A DNA stretch of 64,000 nt from Chromohalobacter beijerinckii (GCF_023061185.1 NZ_JAKGAK010000006.1:89507-153506), one strand, 5' to 3'. Positions 18,255 to 36,715 are shown, counted from the first letter of the stretch. Notes: a model not told the origin generated them from the sequence alone. Made by a program: numbers and translations.

Positions 18255-20774
18255 CTAGAAAATGGCATCGTAAGTGCCGGTTCCTTGGGAGCCGCTGCTA
18301 TCTTCGAGTTCGGGCTGGATCGAACGCGGCTTGTAGTCGGGTAGATTGTCTTTGCGGAAGATTTCCTGCATGCCGCCCGATTGATCGTTGTGCAGGCGCA
18401 GTCCGGTCTCGGGGTCGATGCGGACTTTGACGATATCGTCGGGGCGCGAGGGCATGCTTTCGGGCTGGCCTCGAAGCGCCTCACCCATGAACGACTTCCA
18501 GATCGGCAAGGCGGCTTGCGAGCCGTATTCACCAGTCGTGGAGTTATCGTCCTTGCCGACCCAGACGGTGGCCACCAGGTCGTCGTTGAAGCCCGAGAAC
18601 CAGGCGTCGCGCTGATCGTTGGTGGTACCGGTCTTGCCGACGATGTCGGGACGGTTGAGGTCCAGTGCGCCGCGTCCCGTGCCCTTCTCGATGACATCAC
18701 GCATCATGTCGCGGATGATGTACATCTCTTCGGGCGTGGCTACGCGCTCGGCGATGCGGCGGGTTTCGCCGTCGAATGCGACGGTCTTCTGGTCCGGGTC
18801 GCACTCCCGGCATGCCACCACAGGGTTGGCTTCCTCGACCAGCTCGTTTTGGCTGCCATGAGTAACCGACTGGATATACCATGGCGCGACCTTGAAGCCG
18901 CCATTAGCCAAGACGGCGTAGGCATTGGCCATTTCCAGCGGTGTCAGCGATGCGCTGCCCAGGGCGAGCGATAGGCCATGCGGCAACCGACCCTTGGCGA
19001 AGCCGAAGTTCGTCAGGAATTCGAGCGTATTATCCAAGCCTAGCGACTGCAGCACACGAATCGTGACCAGGTTGCGCGACTGGTAAAGGCCGACGCGCAA
19101 CCGCGTGGGGCCGCGGAATTCGCCCTCGGCGTTTTCGGGGCGCCAGTCGCCGCCGACATCGGACATGACCACGGGGGCATCGTTGATGACCGTGGCGGCG
19201 TTCATCCCATTGTGCAGCGCGGCGAGATAGATGAAGGGTTTGAAGATCGAGCCCGCCTGACGTTGCGCCTGAATGGCGCGGTTGAACTTGCTCGACGAGA
19301 AGCTGAAGCCACCCTGAAGGCCACGGATGGCGCCGGTTTTAGGATCCATGATGACGATCGCTGCCTGGGCGCCTGGCACCTGAGAAAGGCGCCAGTCGCC
19401 ATCCTCGGTGCGCATGACGCGAACCAGGTCGCCACGCTGGGCGATGGCCTCGGCATTGGCCGGTGTCTCGCCGCGCCATTCGGCGCTGTGGTAGGTACGC
19501 GCCCAATCAAGCCCATCCCAATCGAGCGTTACGACGTCATCGTCACGCGTCAAGGCACGCATCTGGCGGCCATCGGTATCCACCACGATGCCGGGCTCGA
19601 GTGGGCCGTGCCGAGGGGTGCGATCGAGCACCTTGACCCAGTTGCTGACATCCCCGTCGACCCCTTCGACCGACTCCTCGCTGCTCTTGGCGGCTTGGCG
19701 CGCGGTCTCCATGACCTCGGGCGATTCGGACAGCTCTTCCTCGAGCCCTTGGGAATCCGTGCGTTCCTGGGCCTCCACCAGGCTAGAGGGGATATCGTTT
19801 TCCTCAGCCCCACGCCAGCCATGGCGGGTGTCGTAATCGATGAGCCCGTTGACCAATGCGTCGCGGGCGGAGGCCTGCAGGCGACTGTCGATGGTGGTCT
19901 TGATCTGGTAATTGCCGGTATAGGCATCGTCGCCGAAGCGTTCCACGGCGTATTGTCGCGCCATTTCGGCGATATACGGTGCGTTGACCTCATACTGCGA
20001 GCGCGGTCGATGCGCGGTGATCGGCGCCTTGACGGCGGCCTGGTACTGAATCGGATCGATGGAGCCGAGTTCGCGCATGCGCAGCAAGACCCAGTTGCGG
20101 CGAATCAACGAGCGCTCGGGGTTGTTCAGGGGGTTGAGCGCCGAGGGGGCCTTGGGCAGGCCGGCGAGCATGGCCAGTTGCGGTAAGTCGAGCTCCGCAA
20201 GCGGTTTGTCGTAGTAGCCTTCGGCAGCCGCCCCGATGCCGTAAGCGGCATTCCCGAGATAGATCTTGTTGACGTAGAGCTCGAGAATTTCCTGCTTGTC
20301 GAGCACCTGCTCCATTTGCAGCGACAGCAGGATCTCGCGAATCTTGCGGGTGAAAGTGCGGTCCAGCGTCAACAGATAGTTGCGCGCTACCTGCATGGTG
20401 ATGGTGCTGCCGCCTGACTGGATATTGCCGCTGGTGGCAAGCTCCATCGCCGCGCGTGCGAGCCCCTTGGGATCAATGCCGGGATGCTCGAAGAAGCTGG
20501 CATCTTCGGCGGCCAGCAGGGCGTCGACGTAGGATTGGGGGATGTCGTCGTAGCTCACCGGCATGCGGCGTTGCTCACCGAACTCGCCGATTAGCTTGTC
20601 GTCACGCGTGTAAACGCGCAGCGGTGTCTGCAGTTCGAAGTCCTGCAGTTGACGAACGTCGGGCAAGCCCGGCGCGAAATAGATACCGGCGCCGATGATG
20701 GCCAGTACGCAGCCCAGCCCCAAAGACACTATTAGCCATAGGATGGATGTTAACAAGCGTTTGAAAAGCTTCAT
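18255..20774 (-). CDS. mrcA: Penicillin-binding protein 1A (bifunctional murein synthase)
   Basis: Inner-membrane enzyme that polymerises and cross-links peptidoglycan. From the ATG at 20774 it is 839 aa: membrane anchor at residues 9-33, GT51 glycosyltransferase domain with catalytic E90 in LLAAEDASFFEHPG, an OB-like/ODD insert, and a transpeptidase domain with SIFK (Ser509), SRN and KTGTTND motifs. The transpeptidase Ser lies in RQAGSIFKPF, where RQPGS is usual. It is divergent from pilMNOPQ, the arrangement also found in Pseudomonas. A conserved in-frame extension to 20864 lacks signals. Confidence 0.96.
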   Translation of the reverse strand: MKLFKRLLTSILWLIVSLGLGCVLAIIGAGIYFAPGLPDVRQLQDFELQTPLRVYTRDDKLIGEFGEQRRMPVSYDDIPQSYVDALLAAEDASFFEHPGIDPKGLARAAMELATSGNIQSGGSTITMQVARNYLLTLDRTFTRKIREILLSLQMEQVLDKQEILELYVNKIYLGNAAYGIGAAAEGYYDKPLAELDLPQLAMLAGLPKAPSALNPLNNPERSLIRRNWVLLRMRELGSIDPIQYQAAVKAPITAHRPRSQYEVNAPYIAEMARQYAVERFGDDAYTGNYQIKTTIDSRLQASARDALVNGLIDYDTRHGWRGAEENDIPSSLVEAQERTDSQGLEEELSESPEVMETARQAAKSSEESVEGVDGDVSNWVKVLDRTPRHGPLEPGIVVDTDGRQMRALTRDDDVVTLDWDGLDWARTYHSAEWRGETPANAEAIAQRGDLVRVMRTEDGDWRLSQVPGAQAAIVIMDPKTGAIRGLQGGFSFSSSKFNRAIQAQRQAGSIFKPFIYLAALHNGMNAATVINDAPVVMSDVGGDWRPENAEGEFRGPTRLRVGLYQSRNLVTIRVLQSLGLDNTLEFLTNFGFAKGRLPHGLSLALGSASLTPLEMANAYAVLANGGFKVAPWYIQSVTHGSQNELVEEANPVVACRECDPDQKTVAFDGETRRIAERVATPEEMYIIRDMMRDVIEKGTGRGALDLNRPDIVGKTGTTNDQRDAWFSGFNDDLVATVWVGKDDNSTTGEYGSQAALPIWKSFMGEALRGQPESMPSRPDDIVKVRIDPETGLRLHNDQSGGMQEIFRKDNLPDYKPRSIQPELEDSSGSQGTGTYDAIF

Positions 20775-20843
20775 GAAAAGGCGTTTCCGTCGTCTCGGGT
20801 GGCGGTCTGGCCGCAATGAATGGTGCAATCCGTTGCCATCGGC

Positions 20844-20849
20844 ATTATA
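20844..20849 (-). promoter_or_regulatory. Possible mrcA promoter -10 element
   Basis: Perfect TATAAT on the minus strand, 70 bp upstream of the mrcA ATG, in the 280-bp divergent gap before pilM. No good -35 was found at 16-18 bp. On the plus strand CATAAT at 20906-20911 could serve pilM; the rest of the gap shows nothing else recognisable. Confidence 0.4.
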
Positions 20850-21054
20850 AGAACGCAGCCGCATAGGGGCTAGCGTTGATGCAAATCGACTGTCACGGCA
20901 GTATGCATAATGTAACCTTACGCAATGTGGCGTGCCTCATACGATAGTGTGGCATGCTGATAATAAAGCGGCTTGCCTCGACACAGGGGCAGCGGGTTGG
21001 CTCGACGAACGATCATACCGAGCGCCACGCCACGCCGAAGAATATCGCAGGGGT

Positions 21055-22125
21055 ATGACAGTGTGGCGGTTTAAAAAGTCCCAGCAAGGCCTGGTAGGGG
21101 TGGATATTACCTCGGCCACCGTCAAATTGATCGAGCTCGATCGCGCGGGGGCGGGCCAACGTATCGCCAGTTACGCCGTGCGTCCATTGCGTGAAGGCGC
21201 GGTAGTGGAGCGGCGCATACGCGATCTCGACGAGGTGGCCGCGACGTTGACGCGCGCGGTCGAGCATGCGCGACCGCATTCACGGCATGCGGTCGCGGCG
21301 GTCCCCGCCAGCGCCACGATCACCAAGACGCTGACCTATCCGGTCTCCCTCAGCGATGATGAGATCGAGGCCCGCATTCAGCTCGAGTCCGAACGCCATA
21401 TCCCGTTTCCGCTCAATGAAGTGGCCTTCGATTTCCAGCGCCTGGGACTCAATGCTCGCTACCCCGATCAGCAAGATGTCTTGCTGGTAGCGTGCCGCCT
21501 GCAGGACGTCGACCATCTCGCCGATGTTCTTCGTCGTGCCGGACTCGAACCTGCGGCGGTCGACGTGGAATCGTTCGCCATGGAGCGTGCGGCCAGTGAG
21601 CTGTTGCGCGACGAGACGCCGGCCGGCCAGACGGAAGAGTGCGCCGCGTTAGTCGATATCGGCGCCAATATGAACGCCTTCCATGTGCTCATCGATGGGC
21701 GCATCGCCTACACCCGCGACAACGTGCTGGGCGGTCGCCACTTGACCGAGGAAATACGCAAGCGCTACGGCCTGAGCCTCGAAGAGGCGGGGTTGGCCAA
21801 GAAGCGCGGCGGTTTGCCCGAGGATTACGAGCATGAGGTGGTGACGCCGTTCATCGACATGCTGATTCAGCAAATCGGCCGCTCGTTGCAGCTTTATCAC
21901 ACCTCGGGCAAGCCCCGTGATATCCAGCGCCTGATTCTGGCGGGCGGCTCGAGTGTCATTCCGGGGCTGCGTGAACGGCTCGCCGCGCAAAGCGGGTTGG
22001 AGGTAGTGATGGCCAACCCGTTCGAGCGCATGCGGGTGGCGTCGCGCGTCGATGTGCAGGCGCTCGCCAGCGATGCGCCGGCGATGCTCACTGCGTGCGG
22101 CCTGGCGATGCGGGGGCGGCGATGA
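21055..22125 (+). CDS. pilM: Type IV pilus inner-membrane platform protein PilM
   Basis: Cytoplasmic actin-like (FtsA fold) ATPase-like protein that binds the PilN tail and links the pilus motor to the alignment complex. The 356-aa product begins MTVWRFKKSQQGLVGVDI, has the phosphate-1 loop GVDITSATVKLIEL, the LVDIGANMNAF loop and the adenosine motif LAGGSSVIPGL. The upstream open frame to 20932 lacks PilM similarity. First gene of pilMNOPQ, overlapping pilN by 4 bp. Confidence 0.96.
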   Translation: MTVWRFKKSQQGLVGVDITSATVKLIELDRAGAGQRIASYAVRPLREGAVVERRIRDLDEVAATLTRAVEHARPHSRHAVAAVPASATITKTLTYPVSLSDDEIEARIQLESERHIPFPLNEVAFDFQRLGLNARYPDQQDVLLVACRLQDVDHLADVLRRAGLEPAAVDVESFAMERAASELLRDETPAGQTEECAALVDIGANMNAFHVLIDGRIAYTRDNVLGGRHLTEEIRKRYGLSLEEAGLAKKRGGLPEDYEHEVVTPFIDMLIQQIGRSLQLYHTSGKPRDIQRLILAGGSSVIPGLRERLAAQSGLEVVMANPFERMRVASRVDVQALASDAPAMLTACGLAMRGRR

Positions 22126-22688
22126 GTATTGAAATCAATCTGTTGCCGTGGCGTGAAGCGCATCGGCAGCGGCGCACGCGGCGCTTTTACATGGCTCTAT
22201 TGGGCGTGGCGGTGCTGGCACTGCTGTGCGCCTTGGGGGTGTCGCGTTGGTATCAAGCGGGGATCGACGCCGAGCGCGGTCGGTTGGCCTTGATCGAGCG
22301 CCGGATGGAGGCGCTCGAAAAGGATATCGACACGGTCAAGGATTATCGCGAATTGCGGGGGCGAATGCTCGAGCAGATCGGCCTGATCCGTGAACTGCAA
22401 TTCAGTCGTCCGCAGACGGTGCGGATTTTCGATCAATTAGCGGCGACGCTGGTCGACGGCGTGCATTACGACCGCCTGGTGCGGGAGGGCGATCGCCTCG
22501 AGCTCAGTGGCCTGGCGCGCTCCAATCGACATGTGTCCGAGTTGTTGCGGCAGCTCGATGCCTCGCCTGTGTTCGGCACGCCGGCGCTTTCCGATGTGCA
22601 GTCGGACGGCAGCGATGCGACGCTGAAGCGTTTCAATCTCAGTGTCGAGGCGCAAGCGCCTCGCCGTGATGCCGAGGAGACGCCATGA
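22122..22688 (+). CDS. pilN: Type IV pilus alignment protein PilN
   Basis: Bitopic inner-membrane protein; its cytoplasmic start MSIEINLLPWRE is the conserved PilM-binding motif. A membrane span follows (about residues 24-44, FYMALLGVAVLALLCALGVS), then a coiled coil and a ferredoxin-like periplasmic domain that pairs with PilO. Length is 188 aa. Its ATG overlaps the pilM stop (ATGA), and the same coupling joins it to pilO. Confidence 0.96.
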   Translation: MSIEINLLPWREAHRQRRTRRFYMALLGVAVLALLCALGVSRWYQAGIDAERGRLALIERRMEALEKDIDTVKDYRELRGRMLEQIGLIRELQFSRPQTVRIFDQLAATLVDGVHYDRLVREGDRLELSGLARSNRHVSELLRQLDASPVFGTPALSDVQSDGSDATLKRFNLSVEAQAPRRDAEETP

Positions 22689-23323
22689 GTCTGCGCTCAC
22701 AGTGGCGACAGTTGCGCGAGGTGGAGTGGCGCGACCTGGACCTCAAGGAAGCCGGTACGTGGCCGGCGTTGCTGCAGGCGATGTGCTTGGTGGCGCTGTT
22801 CCTGGCCATCTTCTGGGTGGCCCAGTGGTACGTCGCCGCGCCGCGCCAGGAAACTCTGGACAGTTTGCAGGAGCGCGAGGGCGAGCTGCTCCAGGAATAC
22901 GAAACCCGTGCTTATCAGGCAGCCAATCTCGAACAGATGCGCATGCAGATGGCAGAGCTCGACACGCGCATGCAGGCATTGCTGCAAATGCTGCCCACCG
23001 ACACAGAGATCCCCGCGCTGCTGGATGACATCAGCGATGCGGCGCAGGATCATCGACTCGCGATCGAATCGATCCGACTGCGCTCGCCGGTGCCGCAAGA
23101 CTTCTATACCGAACAGCCCTTCGATATCCAGGTACGGGGCGGCTATCACGACATTGCCGCCTTCCTGGCCAGCGTGGCGGCGCTGCCGCGTATCGTGACC
23201 CTGCATGACTTCTCGCTGTCGCCGGTCGGCGATGGCGATACGCTGCGTCTATCGCTGCTGGCACGTACCTACAGCTATCGCGAAGACGCCGACCCCAAGT
23301 CCGGGGGGCGTAACGATGATTGA
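22685..23323 (+). CDS. pilO: Type IV pilus alignment protein PilO
   Basis: Partner of PilN: a short cytoplasmic segment, one membrane span (about residues 29-50), a coiled coil, and a ferredoxin-like domain (PFDIQVRGGYHDIAAFLASV). The 212-aa length is typical. The start overlaps pilN by 4 bp and the end overlaps pilP by 8 bp, so the five pil genes form one tightly coupled operon. Confidence 0.96.
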   Translation: MSLRSQWRQLREVEWRDLDLKEAGTWPALLQAMCLVALFLAIFWVAQWYVAAPRQETLDSLQEREGELLQEYETRAYQAANLEQMRMQMAELDTRMQALLQMLPTDTEIPALLDDISDAAQDHRLAIESIRLRSPVPQDFYTEQPFDIQVRGGYHDIAAFLASVAALPRIVTLHDFSLSPVGDGDTLRLSLLARTYSYREDADPKSGGRNDD

Positions 23324-23873
23324 ATGGCTGACGATCCCCCCAAGCTGGCGTTTCCTGCTTGCAGGGCTGGTCGGGATGGTGTTGCTGGGCGGTTGTCGCG
23401 ATGCCGAGATGACCGATCTGGACGCGCACCTGGATGCCCTACGCCAGCGGCCGGAGGGCAGCATCGAAGCGCTTCCTCCCGCCCCGGTGTATCGCACGGC
23501 GCATTATTCGCAGGCCCAGCAGCGCAGCCCGTTCCGTGCCGAACGCCGAGCGCAGGAAAGCGCCGCGACATCGTCGCAGGATGACGGCCCCGACCGTCAG
23601 CGTCCGCGAGAGCCCCTGGAGCGCTTTCCGCTGGAACAGCTCGAACTGGTGGGAACCTTGACGGTGGGCGGGCAGCCATCGGCCTTGATCCGCGCGCCCG
23701 ATGGTAACGTCTATCGTCTTTTCGAAGGCCACTATCTGGGGACCGATTTCGGACGTGCCACGGAGATTCGAGACGCGAGCGTCGAGCTGGTCGAGCGGGT
23801 GCGCGATGGCGGCGCTTGGCGTCAGCGGCGGCGTACTCTGGAATTCAACGATTCATCGCAAACCGCCGAATGA
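23316..23873 (+). CDS. pilP: Type IV pilus lipoprotein PilP
   Basis: Inner-membrane-anchored periplasmic lipoprotein that bridges PilNO to the PilQ secretin. The 185-aa product has a signal sequence with lipobox LLGGC (lipidated Cys27), a proline-rich linker, then the beta-sandwich domain with LEQLELVGTL and the VYRLFEGHYLG motif. The ATG lies inside the last codons of pilO. The longer open frame from 23205 is a shadow of pilO. Confidence 0.95.
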   Translation: MIEWLTIPPSWRFLLAGLVGMVLLGGCRDAEMTDLDAHLDALRQRPEGSIEALPPAPVYRTAHYSQAQQRSPFRAERRAQESAATSSQDDGPDRQRPREPLERFPLEQLELVGTLTVGGQPSALIRAPDGNVYRLFEGHYLGTDFGRATEIRDASVELVERVRDGGAWRQRRRTLEFNDSSQTAE

Positions 23874-23901
23874 TGGCGGTACGTACAGGCAGGAGAACTA
23901 C

Positions 23902-25914
23902 ATGATGCGAACGCTGCGCGACTGGCTGGTGGGCGGGCTCTGCCTCGTGGGGCTGGTCGTCTGTGCCCAGGGACAGGCGGCGACGTTGACATCGCTCGAG
24001 TTCGCCCAGCGCGGGGATGGCGGAATCGATGCGTTGCTGGCGTTCGATGGTCCGGCCCCCGAGCCGCATAGCTACCGAAGCGAGTCGCCGGCGCAGATCA
24101 TCGTCGACCTGCCGGGGACGCAAAACCAGCTCGAGCAACGCCGCTTCGGTATCGATCGTGACGGGGTGCGCGAGGTCAGCGTGGCCGAGACGGGGGAGCG
24201 CACGCGTCTGGTTTTCGGTCTCGACGAGCCCCTGCCCTATTCGACCCAGCGTCAGGGGGAGAGCCTTCGCGTGCGCCTGGGAGGAGATGCCGCTGAGCGC
24301 GCCACCGCGTTGACGCGCATCCGCGATCTCGATTTTCGGCGCGGCGATAACGGCGGTGGGCGCTTGGTGGTCACGCTCGACCACGGTGGTGTGACACCTG
24401 AAACGGACACCGAGGGCGATACCTTGAAAGTAACGTTGCCCGGTGTCCGGCTGCCCGGAGATATGGATCGGATCCTCGACGTCAGCGATTTCGATACGCC
24501 AGTGTCGCGCATCGTGCCTCAGTCCGACGATGATGGTGTGACGCTGACGCTCGACAATCGCGAGGCTTTTCAGCACCTGGTCACGCAACGCGGCGATCAG
24601 CTGATCGTGGAGGTTCAGCCGCGCGATGATGATACGCGCGCGTTAGAGGGCGATACGCAGGAATATGACGGCGAGCCGGTCAGCCTCAATTTCCAGAACA
24701 TTCAAGTGCGCGAAGTACTGTCGGTGCTCTCCGACTTCAGTGGGGTCAATATCGTCGCCAGCGATAGCGTCCAGGGCAGCGTGACGCTCAATCTCACGCA
24801 GGTGCCGTGGGATCAGGCACTTGATCTGATCCTCAAGAGCCATGGCCTCGCCAGCCGCCGCGAGGGAGATGTGATCGTGGTTGCGCCCGCCGATGAGTTA
24901 GCGCAGATGGAGCGCCAGACGCTGGAGAATCGCGCCCAGTCCCAACAGTTGGCCCCGCTGAAGACGGAATACGTGCAAGTGCGTTACGCCAAGGCCACCG
25001 ATCTCGCCACGATGCTGCGTGGCAGCGAAGGGTTCGGGTTGCTCTCCGAGCGTGGCCGTGTGACGGTCGATGAGCGGACCAATACCTTGCTGGTGCGTGA
25101 CACGCCCGAGCAATTGGCAGGTATCCGTGGCATGCTCGACAAACTCGACGTGCCGGTGCGTCAGGTGCAGATCGAGGCGCGGATCGTCATCGCCCGTGAT
25201 ACCGCCTCCCAAGAGTTGGGCGTCAACTGGGGCGTCTCGCAAAGCCAGGGTGTTACCTTCGACGAAGACGGCGTGGGGAGCGTGGTCGATCGCAACCCCA
25301 GCGGTGCCAATCGTGGCTCCGCGGGTTTATCCGTCGATCTGGGTGATAGTGATGGCAGCGGTTCGGCATTCAGCTTCGGCTATCTTTCCGGCGATGTGCT
25401 GCTCGATCTGGAGCTGCGCGCCCTGGAAAGCGAAGGCAAGAGCCAGACCATTTCACAGCCCAAGATCATCACTGCCAACCAGAAGAAGGCGGTGATCAAG
25501 CAGGGGCAGGAAATTCCCTACCAAGAGTCGACCTCGTCCGGGGCGACCAACGTGGAATTCAAGGAAGCCGTGCTGTCGCTCGAAGCCACGCCGCAGATCA
25601 CTCCTGATGGGAGTATCGTCATGGACTTGCTGATCAATAACGATACCGTCTCTGACATGAGCTTCGGTGACGGCGCCCCGGCAATCGATACCAATTCCAT
25701 CGAAACACAAGTGCTGGTGAACGATGGCGAAACGGTGGTGCTGGGCGGCATACTGACGTCTGAGCAATTGCGCAATCTCTACAAGACGCCGCTGCTCGGT
25801 GATTTGCCGTTCATCGGTTCGTTGTTCCGCTATACCCAGGAATCCAACGAAAAGGTAGAATTGTTGATCTTCATTACCCCCAAGATCATCGGAGACGAAC
25901 AGGCGAATCGCTGA
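23902..25914 (+). CDS. pilQ: Type IV pilus secretin PilQ
   Basis: Outer-membrane gated channel for the pilus fibre. The 670-aa preprotein has a signal peptide (cleavage near AQGQAA), two AMIN peptidoglycan-binding domains (~30-260), an STN/N0 domain ([16 protein letters not shown]), an N1 domain with [12 protein letters not shown], and the secretin core with the VPLLGDIP-like motif ([18 protein letters not shown]) near the end. AGGAG precedes the ATG by 6 bases. Last gene of pilMNOPQ; its stop shares one base with the aroK start (TGATG). Confidence 0.96.
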   Translation: MMRTLRDWLVGGLCLVGLVVCAQGQAATLTSLEFAQRGDGGIDALLAFDGPAPEPHSYRSESPAQIIVDLPGTQNQLEQRRFGIDRDGVREVSVAETGERTRLVFGLDEPLPYSTQRQGESLRVRLGGDAAERATALTRIRDLDFRRGDNGGGRLVVTLDHGGVTPETDTEGDTLKVTLPGVRLPGDMDRILDVSDFDTPVSRIVPQSDDDGVTLTLDNREAFQHLVTQRGDQLIVEVQPRDDDTRALEGDTQEYDGEPVSLNFQNIQVREVLSVLSDFSGVNIVASDSVQGSVTLNLTQVPWDQALDLILKSHGLASRREGDVIVVAPADELAQMERQTLENRAQSQQLAPLKTEYVQVRYAKATDLATMLRGSEGFGLLSERGRVTVDERTNTLLVRDTPEQLAGIRGMLDKLDVPVRQVQIEARIVIARDTASQELGVNWGVSQSQGVTFDEDGVGSVVDRNPSGANRGSAGLSVDLGDSDGSGSAFSFGYLSGDVLLDLELRALESEGKSQTISQPKIITANQKKAVIKQGQEIPYQESTSSGATNVEFKEAVLSLEATPQITPDGSIVMDLLINNDTVSDMSFGDGAPAIDTNSIETQVLVNDGETVVLGGILTSEQLRNLYKTPLLGDLPFIGSLFRYTQESNEKVELLIFITPKIIGDEQANR

Positions 25915-26456
25915 TGCAGGGTCTGCCCACGATCATTCTCGTTGGCCCCATGGGCGCGGGGAAAAGCACCATCGGACGCCTGCTGGCAGCCGAGTTGAAG
26001 CGCGAGTTTTTCGATAGCGACCATGAAATCGAAGCGCGCTGCGGTGCCAATATTGCCTGGATTTTCGATGTCGAGGGCGAGCGTGGCTTTCGTGATCGTG
26101 AAACCCTCATGCTGCGTGAACTGGCTGGCCGCGAGGCCATCGTCCTCGCCACCGGCGGCGGCGCAGTGTTGCGCGAAGATAACCGCCAAGCGCTGCGCGA
26201 GCGTGGCACGGTGGTGTATTTGGCGACGTCGGTCGAGCAGCAGATTCGGCGCACGGCCCGTGATCGCAATCGCCCGTTGTTGCGCCAAGGCAATCCCGAG
26301 CAGGTGTTGCGCGATCTATTCGCCAAGCGTGACCCGCTTTATCGCGCCACTGCCGACTTGACGGTACGCACTGACCGGCGCGGCCCCAAGGCGGTGGTCA
26401 ACGAGATCATTCGTCGCACCAAGCGTTTGTCCGATCCACTCGATTTAAAGGCTTGA
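25914..26456 (+). CDS. aroK: Shikimate kinase
   Basis: Phosphorylates shikimate at the 3-hydroxyl in the aromatic amino-acid pathway. The 180-aa P-loop kinase has Walker [10 protein letters not shown] (residues 11-19), the shikimate-binding DSDHEIE and GGGA segments and the LID arginine region RPLL. It overlaps pilQ by one base and is followed by aroB, the conserved pil-aroK-aroB order of gammaproteobacteria. Confidence 0.97.
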   Translation: MQGLPTIILVGPMGAGKSTIGRLLAAELKREFFDSDHEIEARCGANIAWIFDVEGERGFRDRETLMLRELAGREAIVLATGGGAVLREDNRQALRERGTVVYLATSVEQQIRRTARDRNRPLLRQGNPEQVLRDLFAKRDPLYRATADLTVRTDRRGPKAVVNEIIRRTKRLSDPLDLKA

Positions 26457-26458
26457 TC

Positions 26459-27571
26459 ATGACCGCCTCGTCCGCATTGCCGTATCAACGTCTGCATGTC
26501 GAGCTCGATGCCCGGCGCTATCCCATCCATGTGGGACCGGGGGTGCTCGATGCGCCGGACATGCTGGTGCCGTACCTGGCTGGGCGTCAGGTGATGATCG
26601 TCACCAACGAGACGGTGGCGCCGCTGTATCTCGAGCGCCTCAAGCGCACGCTGAGCGGTGACGACCGTGACGTGCGCGAGGTGATCCTTCCCGATGGCGA
26701 ACATACCAAGACGCTGGCCAGTGTCGAGCGCATCTGGGATGCACTGCTGGCAGCGGGCTTCAATCGTCGTTGCACACTAGTGGCGCTTGGCGGGGGCGTG
26801 ATCGGCGACATGGCCGGTTACGCAGCGGCGTGCTATCAGCGCGGCGTGGCCTTCGTGCAAGTGCCCACCACCTTGTTATCCCAGGTGGATTCCTCGGTGG
26901 GGGGCAAGACCGGCGTCAATCATCCGCGCGGCAAGAACATGATCGGCGCTTTCTGGCAGCCGCGCGCGGTATTGATCGACACCGATACGTTGGCCACGCT
27001 GCCGGGTCGAGAGCTATCCGCGGGGCTCGCCGAGGTCATTAAATATGGCCTGATACAGGATGCTGACTTCCTCGCCTGGCTGGAGGCGCGCATGCCGGCG
27101 CTGCGCGGGCTCGATGTCGAGGCGCTCACCGAAGCCATTCTGAGGAGCTGTGCGATCAAGGCCGAGATCGTCGCCCGCGACGAGACCGAGCAGGGGCAGC
27201 GGGCGCTGCTCAACCTGGGGCATACCTTCGGGCACGCGATCGAAGCGCACCAGGGCTATGGCAACTGGCTTCACGGTGAGGCAGTGGGCGCAGGAATGCT
27301 GATGGCTGCCACGCTGTCGCAGCGTCTGGGTTGGCTTTCCACCGAGGATATGGCGCGTGTCGAGACGCTGGTGGCCAGCGCCGGCCTACCGGTGACGGTG
27401 CCTGCTGCGATGGGCGTCGAGGCGTTTCTCGCCACGATGCGCCTGGACAAGAAGAACATCGACGCACGCTTGCGCCTGATACTGCTATCTAGATTGGGCG
27501 AAGCATGCGTGTATGACGAGACTCCGCCGAATATGCTCGAGGCGCTGCTCGTCGAGTTCCCCCGCGCCTGA
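26459..27571 (+). CDS. aroB: 3-dehydroquinate synthase
   Basis: NAD- and divalent-metal-dependent cyclase making 3-dehydroquinate from DAHP. The 370-aa product shows [12 protein letters not shown] [11 protein letters not shown], the nucleotide loop [13 protein letters not shown], the [18 protein letters not shown] signature and the metal ligands in [20 protein letters not shown] and LHGEAV. The ATG at 26459 has AAAGG 8 bases upstream. It follows aroK by 2 bp and is closed by a terminator. Confidence 0.97.
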   Translation: MTASSALPYQRLHVELDARRYPIHVGPGVLDAPDMLVPYLAGRQVMIVTNETVAPLYLERLKRTLSGDDRDVREVILPDGEHTKTLASVERIWDALLAAGFNRRCTLVALGGGVIGDMAGYAAACYQRGVAFVQVPTTLLSQVDSSVGGKTGVNHPRGKNMIGAFWQPRAVLIDTDTLATLPGRELSAGLAEVIKYGLIQDADFLAWLEARMPALRGLDVEALTEAILRSCAIKAEIVARDETEQGQRALLNLGHTFGHAIEAHQGYGNWLHGEAVGAGMLMAATLSQRLGWLSTEDMARVETLVASAGLPVTVPAAMGVEAFLATMRLDKKNIDARLRLILLSRLGEACVYDETPPNMLEALLVEFPRA

Positions 27572-27600
27572 CGTTCTCTTTTCCCGCCGATCGACTCGCG

Positions 27601-27626
27601 ACGCCTGCCTCCTCGGCAGGCGTTTT
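27601..27626 (+). terminator. Intrinsic terminator after aroB
   Basis: Stem ACGCCTGCC / GGCAGGCGT (27601-27609 with 27615-27623) followed by TTT, 29 bases after the aroB stop. Ends the pil-aro transcript. Confidence 0.85.
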
Positions 27627-28021
27627 GCGTAGGGCCTCGCCGCGTTTGTGCAACGGCGGTTTTCACGCGACAATATGCCTGTATCGGCATGCCTCATGCA
27701 GGATCGGCATGAGATGAATCTGGATTTTAGACCAAAGTCGCATGGCTCGATACTCAAGCGTTCAAGCTTGCTAACGCGTTGACATGTCAGGGGTTTTAGT
27801 GAGGGTTTGCGGCTAACCCCGCGATTTTGCGCAGCTTTGAGGCAACACGGCAGGTAGTGGAATTGCTTGAGAGGGGGGCAGGGGCTATGCTGGTCGACCT
27901 TTTTCACGCCCGATGCGTCACCGCATGACGTGCTTTTCGACCTTCAAAAAATAAAAGATAACCGTGAAGCATAACACGATTATTTCTGGACACAAGTTTC
28001 AAAATTTTGTGAGGCACGCCC
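27627..28021 (+). other. Noncoding region and gltB leader
   Basis: About 395 bp without a convincing gene. It contains a direct repeat of ATCGGCATG (27683-27691 and 27703-27711, 20 bp apart) flanked by CTCATGC/GCATGAG arms, then the best gltB promoter (27863-27891), then an AT-rich leader of about 120 nt with a small ATGCG/CGCAT hairpin near 27913. No riboswitch or leader peptide was recognised. Confidence 0.5.
27863..27891 (+). promoter_or_regulatory. Likely gltB promoter (sigma-70 type)
   Basis: TTGCTT and TATGCT separated by exactly 17 bp. Predicted start near 27898, giving a leader of roughly 124 nt before gltB. Confidence 0.55.
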
Positions 28022-32473
<4,452 letters not shown>

Positions 32474-32515
32474 GAGCCGTCGGCGGCCCGAGTAGCGCCT
32501 AGCGCTACTCGCTGA

Positions 32516-33952
<1,437 letters not shown>

Positions 33953-33990
33953 GTCTCGGCTGCGGGCCATGGAGGCCTGATCCGGTATCG

Positions 33991-34050
33991 GGTGGGAGCG
34001 AATTTATTCGCGATGGAGTTGGCGCCGTCGGGAACAAGTTCCCTCCCACC
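33991..34050. repeat. REP-like double hairpin
   Basis: A 60-bp element: outer arms GGTGGGA (33991-33997) and TCCCACC (34044-34050) enclose two hairpins, GCGAATTTATTCGC (33998-34011) and GGGAACAAGTTCCC (34030-34043), around a GGCGCC palindrome. The GTGGGAGCGAATTTATTCGC half resembles the abundant REP elements of Pseudomonas and relatives. It is intergenic, just after gltD. Confidence 0.75.
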
Positions 34051-34057
34051 GGATTGC

Positions 34058-34098
34058 GGGCTACGAGCATGGCAGAGTCATCGTCCTGCTCGTAGCCC
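34058..34098. repeat. Inverted repeat with GCTACGAG core
   Basis: Arms GGGCTACGAGCA (34058-34069) and TGCTCGTAGCCC (34087-34098), 12 bp each, with a 17-nt loop. The arms contain the CTACGAG unit that forms the tandem array at 517-586. It may also end gltD transcription or lie in the pyrG promoter region. Confidence 0.75.
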
Positions 34099-34102
34099 GT
34101 AG

Positions 34103-36715
<2,613 letters not shown>

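Noticed and set aside
20932..21054. N-terminal extension of PilM from 20932
   Set aside because: The extension has no similarity to PilM and the family start MTVWRFKK-type sequence begins at 21055.
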